From: Nectonema munidae
Lineage: Eukaryota; Nematomorpha; Nectonematoida; Nectonematidae
DNA length: 64,000 bases
Direction of reading: 5' to 3'
NCBI GenBank assembly: GCA_030549495.1
Contig: JAUIRK010000172.1
Span: forward strand, 186,001 to 250,000
The notes under the pieces are model-generated. The model ran no database searches, had not been told where the DNA came from, and was given only the letters and a program-made list of their open reading frames with translations. Shown piece by piece: positions 49,501 through 61,500 of the stretch; the stretch's first letter is position 1; each line of letters opens with the position of its first letter. The position numbers and the translations under genes were made by a program.

Positions 49501-52500
49501 GAATCATACACTGACTATGAAAATAAGCTTCATGATTAAAGTTGTACATTATCCAAGTTATTCACATTTTTAAAACTAGAATTTGGATATAAAATATATA
49601 TGCTGAAAAAATTTGTTAATTTTTTTTAATATAGATGGTGGCGTTAAAAATATAAAATGAAAATCTTCAAACTTATTTGGAAATGGTAAAATTCTAAAAA
49701 AATCAAAGTATTTTGAAACTGAATATAATGCTAGATCAAAATCGGAAAAATTGTTACTATATTTTCAATTTTTATTTATGCGAGTTTAACGGGATATATC
49801 CGTCTTTCGCGTTATTACTAAATCCAATTGCAGCCCTTTTTAACCCTCGCATTTCGTTGTATCGATGAAATCACAAAACGTTGAAGACAAAGCCGTTTGA
49901 ATTTCAATCGCACCTTTGCCATACAAAAATTAAATCGTAGGAGTTTATTAATACTTTTCAATAAACATCTGCTTTTCATTGGTTATCGGCTGATTGTTAT
50001 TTTGGTCGATAACGAGTTAATTAAATTTGCGTTTAGAAATGATGAGGCAAAGGCAGAGGAGCGTCAAAGTGAAGCAAAAGATGCTTCAATTACCAAAAGA
50101 TCAAGTAATGTTCAGGGTAAAGCGGCGCTGAGACCAAGTCCACAAGCACAAGGAGTGGACACCGTGCGCAGAGATAAGGCACAAAGCCCAACCTCACCTT
50201 CAAACTCGGACGCGACACAGCCACCGAAATGCCAGACTCGCAAAAAATCTAGTTACATGTGCTTCATGGAGATGTCTTCAGGTGAGGCATGCAAAATGTC
50301 TTTGACTCTTTTGACCATTTTTTGTCAGGGTTGTTACAAAAGATTTTTACCCTTGATTCGTCATCTGAAATTAAAGAGCTCTGACTGAGACGCCAGCTCC
50401 GTTAAAATTATTCACATAACTCTGTCTCTCACTCATATATTGAGAAGAGCGTTTAAACATCTAAAACTTCGTCCTTATAATATTTACGTTAGAAAGCCAA
50501 AGGTAATTATTGCGTGTTTCAATACACAATTTTCATCATGGATTCATTTTTTTTGTAAATGAACACAATGTTATGTAATTCGTATAAAAATTCCAAATAA
50601 AATTTTTTAGATTAAGACACTGATATAATTAAAATAAAGGAAAATATGAACTATAATAATACTAATTAATCAATGTAACTATTTTTTTGGGAAAAGTGAA
50701 AAATATTTAAATGTAATGAATGTTACTTGTATTTCAAGAAAAAAACAAAATTAATACCCAAAAATTTATTAAAATCTTCAAAAAGGCCTGAAATTTTTTT
50801 GAATGTCTTTTATACCCGTTTACTTAATTATTGACATTGGTTATAGCAAAAAATTTTAAAATTTTAAAATCTGAACTTCTAAATACGTTAATTGTTACAA
50901 AGTAGACGATTCTTGTAAGCAAAGTAAAAAATATGATAATAAAGAGAAACTCTTATTCATTGAAAATATTGATAAAAATTCGAAAAAATTATTTTATTGG
51001 AAAATAATCAATTTTGAGCACTTGGAAGAACATATCTTTAATATATCAAGTTCTTCAAGTTGAAGACTCCGTGGTTTAACATTGCAAACTCATTTGCCTC
51101 AGATATCGTGTTCTTCTGAATGTTCCTCAGCATTTTTCATCAGATAAAACACGAAAATAAAAAAATGACTGTGGCGTAATAAAAAGAGACTGATAACGAA
51201 AAGTAGGTCTCGGTTATTAAAAATAGAACACAGGCTCTCAAATGCGCTTTGAAAATGACCCTAAAAACCACAAGATATTCATTTAGTAACAATAGTCTTT
51301 CTAAAGATTGAAGGCGAGACTACATGGATTTGTAAATATTGAGTGCTTTTGTGTCATGCTCTCCACGTAATATATTCGAGATAATGAGGAAGTATAATAA
51401 TTCAATGAAATTGTTGATGATAATTGCACATTATTAGCTGGTGTCTAATTCAAAATTTCCTTTGGCTACACTGTAAAAAATGTGTTTAGAGACTAAACAC
51501 AAAACTAAACACCAAATTGGTCACCGATTTTGAACACCTAAAATTGTAAACATGTTTAAACTCTAAGCGTCTGAACACTTATAAGTTTATTTCTAAACGC
51601 CAAGATTCTAAACACTTTAACTATGAGGCGCTTAGGTGGTGGAAATTTAGTCCAAATGATGAAAGGTATGTTTGGACATGCTTTCAAAAACATACCCCAT
51701 TTGAACTTCTAAAATATTCATATGTGTAATTGATGAATAACCGCTCCAAAAATAAAAAAAAACAATTTGAAAAAATAAATAAAAATTTAAAAATTCAAGG
51801 TAATTTATTGAAAATTGATTAAAAAAAACACAAAATATATTCTCCAACATTTTACATGCTTTCCAAAAACTTCTTTTCAAACGTGACTAACTTTGTTGTT
51901 TTAAAAAATGGATAATTGTCGTTGAAAATCATGTTTTGAAAGAAACCAAGTATTTGAAAATTTTTTGGATACTTAAGATCAAATACATAATATATTTTCA
52001 GCATAAATAGCAAGGCTTCTTTTATCAGATGTCCTAAATAAAAAGAAACTCCATCTCCAACTACATATATCGATTTTGTTATTTCATTTTTGCACACAAT
52101 CATCTTTAGAGAGCTTCCAACTTCTGAAGAAATATTGAGAGAACTTTCCTAGAAAAATTGAATGGGAAAATTGTGAACGATTTTAAAAATACAGTATGAT
52201 TACGTCTAGAATGTTCAGAAGTTTTTCATTGACTTTATATTTTGATGAAATGGAAGTTATTTCGTCAAAAGAGATTATTATTTGTAAATTTCTTTCATTT
52301 TCGTTTGGAGATTTCGGTATATTCAAAATATACCGATCCATCGTTGTTTCCCAATTTCGGTTGATTTTTTCATCCGTTAACTCTTTTTTGAGTAAAGAAA
52401 ACTCTTTTTTAACCTGTAAAATAAAATTTAAGAAAAAAATGTGATATTATGTATATAAGACCATTTCAGTATTTTCGAGAAAAGGGAAAACTTCTATAAC

Positions 52501-55500
52501 TGCTCGTAATCCAACAGGTAGATTTCTCATTTTTATTCTTCTTTCAGATAAACTAACTTGTGCTAAATATATTGCTGAAAATTCTCTATCTTGATCACTT
52601 TTTTGATTTCTTCACATAAAAATTGGTGAGCTTCTGAGGAGGACATTCCAGTTTCACTCTCTTCTACAAAGAATTTTTAAAAAGAAAACAAATATAAAAA
52701 ATGTATAAGACAAATATTTTACGATAGTTTTTGCTAAGAACGAAATTCAAGCTTCTTTTTTCTTTGCTTACTGAGTTGGAGTTTCTACGTTTATTCCATT
52801 TCCATCTTATGTTGCGAACTTTTTGAGAAAGTTTTTTGTTGAAAAAAGCCTAAAAAACCTGATGATCATTAAAAAAAATCACACTAAAAATAATCTTAAT
52901 TACCAATGGAACTCTCCCATATGGGAATCCAATACACGGATAAATTGAATAAAGTGATCTACCCAAGGAATCGTAATTCTCTTTACTGTCGAAATCGCCT
53001 ATAGATATGACGTGGTATGCAACTTCTTCCACCAACTTGTCAAATTCATTTATGACATTTCCGCTTTCCAAAAGAGAGGTCATTTTTGTAGAAAACTTTG
53101 GTATATACATGGATTTACCATTTCTTCCATGCAATACGTATGTATAAATAAATTGCAAATCTATATCGTGAACTTACGTTTGAACAAGTTGACATAATTT
53201 TAGGTGATGTTAGTTCATCAGAATCAGTAAGAATCATGTCTTTGTTTCTAGCCGCATGATTTATTATCATCAATTTTTTTGTTGGTCCAACCTTGTTTCC
53301 GATCATTAATAATATGTCTTTCTCTTGTAGATTTAAAAATACCATACCATCAATTTCATTTTCTAAAAAAATATTCTTAATAACAAAAGGTAAGTAAAAA
53401 GAATCAACATTCGAAAGCCAGCATAACATATGGTGGAAACTGCAAAGCCTTTAATTTTTCTTGAATTTCTGAAACTGATAAACGTTCATTTATTTCTTCA
53501 GCAATCTTGCTTAAATTTTCCTTACTCATTGATCTTCCACTTAAAATTCTTGAAAACAGCGTGCTTAGCCTCAAACCGTAAACACTAATGGTTTCGGCCC
53601 GGTCCAAACTTTTTTATTTGTTCTGGAAAGTGTGTTAAGTAATGAAATTTCGGAGGGAATGTTACATGTCCAAAAGTTTCAGAAAAAAAAGGATTATGTT
53701 AATAAATTAGTTCAAACAAAAAGTTTAAAGTGACATCAGAAGCAATAGGAGAAATTATAAGTAGTGATATCTTGATGAGTTTTATAAAATTTTGCCAAAC
53801 TCTGTCTTCTTTAGGAATAAACCCGGATATTAAAAAAGGTAAAACAAGCATGAAATTCTTTATTTCTACTGAAGTTAAAGGAAGGGCATTTGTGTAATTC
53901 AAATAATTTTTTTCTAGAGTTTGTGGCTTATCATTCAACATTTCTTGAGGATAATCAAAGCTTAAAATGAGAGAATTAAGTATTTCTAGTGTAAAGTACC
54001 TTTTTACATAAATAAAAAATTCTAGAATCAACTGCAATGATAACTTCACAACACCTTCAAAAAGAACATGCATTGGATCGTGTAAAATGCATTCTGTAAT
54101 TTTAAAATAAGGAAAACGTGCCAAGACAGATTCATTGTTGATACCATACATTTTTGAGAAGTACTTTTCATGTAATGGTTTCTTCTTCATTTCTTCACAT
54201 CTGATACGATGTTGTCTTTCGTTTCTCAAACTGAATTGAGTCCCGTAAAGACTATTAATGAGTTGAGAAGTATCAACTTCACAATTTCTACATGGTTTCT
54301 TAGCAAAGTTTACGCCTCCTTTGAAACCTCCAATATATTGCGCAGCGGGTGTGGCCCCAAAAACACAATAAAGAATACCATAAACGCTTTGAATACCCCC
54401 CCCCCCCCTCCAAATACCTTTTCGGCCCCCCCCCCCCCCTTAAATAATTTTTTTTCCAATATGCTTGCCCCCCTAAATTCCTTGCATGCCCCCCCCCCCC
54501 CCCCCAACTTCCATTTTTTGGCTACGCCACTGTGCTGGTGGCAGGTGTATTATTCTCCTCCTAGATCTGTCATTGCCCATATATATTATTTTAAACTTAA
54601 TACAATATATTTTTTAAATTTTAATTTCAGATTTTTCATATTAACATAAATTTTTTATATAATTAACTAATCTAACAAAATGCAAAATAGTCAAAAATTT
54701 TAAAGCATAAAAATGAGGAACTGAAATATTCAAAGAAAATATAAAAGCTTATCACTTTTGTTAATAAAATAAAAGATAATTTTATTCTATTAAACTTCTC
54801 TATAAAAGATTATATTTATTCTTATTTTATTCTATAAAGAGAAGTTGGGTAATTATACATCACAGAATTATTGTGCACAAATAAAGTTTTAACTAAATAA
54901 ATTAAACTTTTTTTAAAAGTATAAATTGAAAGATTATTATTTAGTTTTTGCCTAAAACAATAACGAAAACAAAATTCAAAAAATAAGACACAAAAAACTT
55001 GTAAAATTGAGTTGAATTTTTGTAAAATACCCTCTTGAAAAAAGAAGTTGAGTGAAATTATAGCTGGAAGGAAATCCAAAAAAAGTAGGAGATCAAATGA
55101 AACGAGAAGGCTTTTTGAAAAGAGATGTGTGATGGAGGGAGAAACAAAATAATCAAAACAGATGTGAAAATCGATGACAATGTTAATTCATACATATGCA
55201 TAGTGTAAGAATACACTGTGCATATACACATATATGTATATTGACTGTGTACAATGTAACACGCATGCAGTAAATCTAGCTTTCTTGCGACTTTGAGTCG
55301 ATAAGCTTCTCGTTTCTCATAGATTATCTTCAAAGTGTAAACACGTGTTGTCTAAACATAAGAGAAAGAGGACTCAAAAACACTGAAAATGACGTAGTGT
55401 TTAGAAATTAAACTCATAAACACATTAAAACATGTTTAAACTCTAAACGCACTTTTTACAGTGTACTACTTACAAATTATCTCTATATATACATTTAATT

Positions 55501-58500
55501 ATATTCTTGAATTTTTATTTTTTTACTTAATTGTCACAATCCTCATATTAATAATAATAATATGTACATATATATAACATATAAATTAGTGGTCTGGCAA
55601 TGCAGGGGAGACAATAAAGTGTAGTATAACTTTAAAGGTAACACAAAGTATGCGTTTTTTTGCATTTGCAAGATGTATACAGTAAAATTTCGTTGTCTCG
55701 AACTCCAGACACAAGCGAAGTTCGAAACAAAAATACGAAGATGCATTTCATTTATTAATTAAAAATCATCACTAAAACACTAATTAAAACTTTTAGATTA
55801 AAAATAGTCTTCAATTGCACATTGTTTCAATTTGTTATTTCTTACATTTTTTTTTGCTATCAGAAGAATTTTGGTGCATTCGAAAAAAAAGTCTTAAGTC
55901 TGATCATTTAATGCTGTTGACGTGCCTGGACTTGATTTAAAGATATTTCAGAATCTTCTTGTTCTTTTCATTAACTGAAAATACTATTGCTTCATCTGTT
56001 AAAGGAGCATTAGTAATAATTTTATCATCGAAGCAAACATAATCCTCAAAAGAACAAAATCCAGCATGTTTGAAACAATTTGATATCGTGTTAGAGGTAG
56101 CGCAAGACCAACAACGTTGTAGCAGATGTAGAGCATCCAAAACGTGGAAATTAGGAAGTCTTGAATTATTTTCAATAGAAGAAACTTGTTTTTCTATTAA
56201 CAGTCGACGATAATACTTTTTAATATTTTAAATTACGCCTTGATCCATTGCTTGCGTTTTTGAAGTAGTAGAAAGCACTTCGTGGTAAATAATATGAATC
56301 GACGTTGCAACGTTTTCGTTTTGCATGTGAAGAAACATGAAGAAAGGAGCAATTTTACGATTCTTTGATTTAAATAATAATTTATCGATTTGTTTAACCA
56401 GCTTGCAAACACTTGCTCATTCATCCAAGCTCCTTTGTTAGCTGTATATTCGGTAGGTAATGTTTTCACGCCTTTAAAACATCTAGGCTTTAGTGATTTC
56501 CCAATGACATATAAAGGTAACTTCTGCGTGCCTGTCATATTTGTGCAAACTAAAACCGCAAGTATCTCTTTTGAAAGCTTATAACCTAAACACTTTTCCT
56601 CTTTAAAAGTTAAAGACTTTGAAGGTAATAGTTTGTAGAACAAACCAAATTCATCAATATTATAAACATCCTTTTGTGAATACTTTGTAAGTATTGAAGG
56701 AAGTGTAGTATTGAGCCATGTTGTTTACTTGATCAACCTTAACACTACTACCTTCTCTACTAATACTCCTGAAAGTTATACCATATCTAACTTTAAAACG
56801 ATTGAGCCATTTACAATTAAAATCATGATATTGCATATCTTTTGCAAGTTTCAGCGCTTTTGTTTGTAATATCGGTCCAGATATTGGAATATTACTCGAA
56901 CCTACTTGAACCAAAAATACAGCGCTTCTTCAACATCTGGATACTTGCTTTGACGAAGTCTTTTACGTTCACAGCCACTATTTTCATAACTTTCTTTAAT
57001 TTTATTTAACGACTTCAGACAGGTTGACGAAGTGTTGAGAGGAATATTGAAGTCTTTTGTTTTCTTCATCTTTGAAATTAATTTCAAAATCACAAATACA
57101 AAAAGAAAGAATAAAATAAACATATTAAATTATCTAGGAAAATCAATAAAAATTAAAATGTATATAAACTTTTTACAAAATGAAAGCTCTTAAAGTAACT
57201 GAGTAAAAAATAAAATAAAACTCGCGTTTAACGTCTGTTTTTACCGATTTATCAATGTCAGACGTGCTTATCAGTTACACACAAAATTGATGGTAAGACT
57301 TAAATATGAAACAGTGCGCATTACTTGATGGAACCCCTTCCTGCAGGCATTAACCAGTAGCTCAGGATTAGTTTTTAAGAAATATTGTATCGGTCTAGAT
57401 AGGATTGAACCTACCTTTCCAATATATCATATCTTACAACCTAACCGCTGTACTACTGGTGCCCAGTAAAAAAATGAAATACTTTTCAAAAATCTACTGA
57501 ATTATTGAAAGCAATAAAAAATAAATTTGTTTTTTAAGTAAAAACGATAAATTTTTCTGACAAATAAAATTACCTTTAATAAAAATTGATATTTAAATGT
57601 TATTAAGATGGATTTTAAAGAGTTTTGAAAAAAAAACAAATTTAAATCTTTATTAAAATTAAAATTAATGAAACAAATACAGTTTATGATGTGTTATAAA
57701 ATTACTGCTACGATATAAAACTAAAGCTGTCTAATGAAGCAAGCAATGTTACTTTGCTAATCAGTTAGTTTTTATTTAATATCATTTTTTGAATATAATT
57801 TTTTTTAATAAATTTGTTTAAAATTAAACTTATAAATAACCGATTTTTTAATTCTATTTTCGATAAAAAAATTTTTTTGTCAAAGCATGATAGCTGGTAT
57901 CAAATTTCCAGTTTCGAATTGCCAAGTAGCAAAGTGTACTGAAACCAGAAAGATCAGTGCCTATAAATAAATCGCACAATTATAAATCACTCATTGTGAC
58001 TTTTGTTGAAAGTGAGGTATCACTTCATTTGTCAAATTACTAAAGCTTTGTTTACTTTTCTTGACTAGGTAGATACTGCTTTCACAAACTAGGTCTTTTT
58101 AGTTCTTGTGCGCGGATTTCGTCGATAATTTTACTGAGTATGAATTCTTGCTTTCATATCTCTTCTTTTAAGCTTCAACCATATACTCCTCGATCAAAAA
58201 GTTTCCACTCGAGCAGAGGCGACTTCTTCTGGGTAAAGAAAAGGAAGTGCTACCTAATCCAGAAATAAAGACTTTCAAACTTTACTTGGCATCCTCTCAC
58301 TCTGGTAAAGTATTTTTCAATTATATCATCTCAAGCATTTTTATTATACAAAACCACAAAAAAATGGTTTGCAAACTTTTGCCACCGATTTAGCAAATTT
58401 AGTTTTCACAATTCAACTTCAGTCCTATGAGGACCAGAATTTTAAAAATGAATTGTCTGCTCGTCTTTTTCAATGAGTTTTTATGTAACTTGAATGCGAC

Positions 58501-61500
58501 CATTTTTATTTTATGGGATACTGGTGATCCCATTGTGCCTCAAAGTGTTAATGAGGAGTTAGTAAATGTATAAAATTTTAAAATGGTTGGAAAATATTTT
58601 AGGGGAGAGGGCTTTACGATTTTCAGATATTGATTGATTTTATATGAAAAACAGTAAATAAACTTCAGTATTAGCAATGTATAAAGAAAAGAAGTGGATG
58701 TACGAGGTTTTTTGTTGATAGATCTTCACATATGTTCCGAATTTTTAGTCAACGTTTCTCTACAAGAATAAAACATTTTCCTTCATTCTTTTTCAAAACA
58801 TTTTGCTTCATTTTTATGAAAATAATTTGCTTCAATTGTTTGAATGATTTCTTTATGGAAATTGATAGTAGTCTTTCTTTGTACGAAGATTCTGCTGACA
58901 GTAGCTTTTTTCATTAAAGCTTTTCCACCACAAGTACAGTTCAGAAGATAATTTTGGTCAAAATTTATCTTCTGCATGAAAACATTAGAAACCTCAGGCT
59001 TTCTCTTTCTGCGCTAAAAGGTCTTGCTTTGAGGGAAAGAAACATCCTAAAGACTTTCCAACTTTTTTTCACACATGAGATAATTCTGCATATATATAAT
59101 AAAATAAAGCTAAAAATGGAAATAACTAATTTTTCCGATTAATTTTCGATCTTTACGCCTGTGCGTGTGTATATTAGAATTGTGGTGATGATAATTTTTT
59201 TATAGAAAATCTAATCCAAAATGTTTAACTTTGAAAATTTGTTACGAAAATTTTGTGATACACCATCCGCTGTCATATTTTGCCTGTTTACTACTTATTG
59301 GTCATTGTCGGGATCAAAAAGTCAAAATTTCACTCTTTTCAGTGATCAATGTGGGATTACTTTTTTGAAAGCTGCGTTCTTTAATTGATACGTTCTTATC
59401 TTTTGATGGCAATAGAGAAGGGAAATCAAAGTGGTAAACCTTAAGCGGTCAGAAATATTCACAATTATTTTTGCAACATGTGTTCAAAATACTGGAATCC
59501 AAAAAAATCTGTAACAATTGATGAGCAACTTGTTTCTTTTAGACTCCAGTGTAATTTTAAAGTTTACGATCCTAAAAAATCATTTTTACGACACAAAAAA
59601 TTTTATGTGTTAGGATTGGAAGATCAAAGTTATTTTTCTGCCTTTTCCATTTTTCAAAAGCATATCATAAATTCCGAGTTTTTCAAAGGTTGTGACGTTT
59701 ATATCGATCGTTTTTTACATCCCATGACATTGTAAAATGGGCCTTATCAAAAAATTATACAGTCTGTGGAACGGTCATTGTTTCCAAAAGATTTATGCCC
59801 ACAATAGTGTATCTAACTTATTTGAAAACTCTTGGGCTGAATGAATGTGAAACGTATGTTGTTTATTCTCAAGAAGCTTCGCTTAGTTAGAGCTTATATA
59901 CCAAAAAGGCATGGACATTGAAACTTCAAAGCTGTCTCCATCCTTCCTTCTCAACACAGAAGAAAAGTGGAAATTAGTTCAGTCTCAGATAAACTTGATT
60001 CATTACCCAAATATAACGAGTACAAAAGCGGGGTTGATGCAGGAAAGCGAATGCTGAAATAATACCAATCATACAAATCTTGTAGGAGATGCACAGAATT
60101 CAGTAATTACCTAGACATAAGCTTCTTCTTTTAGAAATTCTTTTATTATAGTGGGGGCGTGAGTAAGGTTGGTTAGGTACTGGGTTTCGATAACTCAAGG
60201 TCTTGGGTTCGATCCCGCATCAAGCCTACTTTTTCATAGTTACAAGCGGCGCAGTTGTGCCTTCTCGATGAAAACACCCCATCATACCTTTACCTTACCT
60301 TATTATTTCACAAATTAATTCTCCTACAGATCTTCCTTCATTAAAAAGTGATCCAGTAACAAATTTTTGACTTTCTTCAAAAACCATGTTTGTTTCTTAG
60401 TGAAGAATCCATGAAATTAAGGGCTGCAACTCTAAATATGAATTTGAAAACTATAACACTTCTCAAGTTTTATGGACATTTTTGTAACAGTATTCCAAAG
60501 GCGACATATCTCAGGTTGATGTTTTTAGGTCTCCCCAAATAAGTTAAGTTAAGTTGTTTGTGACGTTCGCACCCATCCTTTAATTAAAATTTATCTTAAA
60601 ATGAGGGATAGAAATATAAAATGTTTCAGAAAAGAGAGAATTAAACCAAAATTTCCATATTATTAATAATTTCTTGATAATGAACTTTTCTCCAATAATA
60701 TTATTGCTCAAAAAACTCGTGGTCTAAATTACCATGGGCGCGTAAGGCGAAGGTAGCCTAATCAGTTGCACTGACTCTTTTGAAGAAATCGCATTTGAAA
60801 GGCTGTCGTTTTTCACTTTCTAATCCGATAGGGTAGTGATTTGCTGATATGATGTCTTTTTGTTTAAAACTTGCCATTTCTTCCGTAAATACATCTCCCT
60901 AACGATTTTCTTTCCTATGACTAAATAGCGTGACGGACTCCTTATCATTGCAGACAAACTATTAGATTCATTAATTATGAAAGAAAATATTGCTTTGTGT
61001 ACGTCAGATGTAAAATTTATCTATATTAGCTATTTTCTGTGCAATACTTTTATATTATTTATTGCAACTGATTTATTGTTTTTTTCTAATTACTTTAATT
61101 TATATCTACAATGTTGTTTTTGAATGTAATTATTTTTAATCAAATTTCTCTCAACTACGATCATTGGAAGATGCTATTTGGGCGATTACACAATATCTTT
61201 TTATCATTGAGTTATAAATCAGTCATTTAGTGTAATAAATATAATTTTAAAACAGATTAGCAAATAATACATGAGCACTACAAAAATTTGACATTAATAT
61301 TCATCAATTCATGGGCGTGAGTATGTTTGGTTAGATGCTGGATTCGAAAACTTCTTGGGTTTGATCCTACATCAAGCTTGCTTTCCTCATAGTTCGATAC
61401 AAGCGGCGCAATTGTGCCTTTTCGATGAAAACACCCTACGGTACCAATTCAATGTGATCAGCTCAATATGCATTTTAAAAGTAGAACGGCCAAATGGATG

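Larger units (their letters stand above)
51469..55463 (-). mobile_element. CACTA/EnSpm DNA transposon, 4.0 kb
   Basis: The left end CACTGTAAAAAATGTGTTTA (51469) and the right end, whose reverse complement is CACTGTAAAAAGTGCGTTTA (ending 55463), are inverted repeats of the CACTA type. TA flanks both sides. Sub-terminal tttaaactctaa-type motifs repeat inside each end. The minus strand carries a TNP2-like transposase (53600-54336) and, downstream, SAM-domain and SAMD3-like coding segments (52850-53429). A poly-C-rich insertion at about 54340-54535 cuts the transposase upstream part. Confidence 0.82.

Noticed and set aside
49897-50036. Upstream extension of the exon 2 open frame as a separate start
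   Set aside because: An acceptor at 50035-50036 and a phase match with exon 1 explain the frame better, and coding quality begins only after it.
54310-54507. Glycine-rich minus-strand frame
   Set aside because: Glycines come from the C runs of an insertion in the CACTA element, in a different frame from the transposase.
57395-57472. Minus-strand tRNA-like sequence
   Set aside because: The B box is present, but the stems do not pair and a SINE body follows.
60151-60230. tRNA gene suggested by good A and B boxes
   Set aside because: The acceptor and T stems do not close and the sequence recurs with a shared tail, so it is a SINE head.
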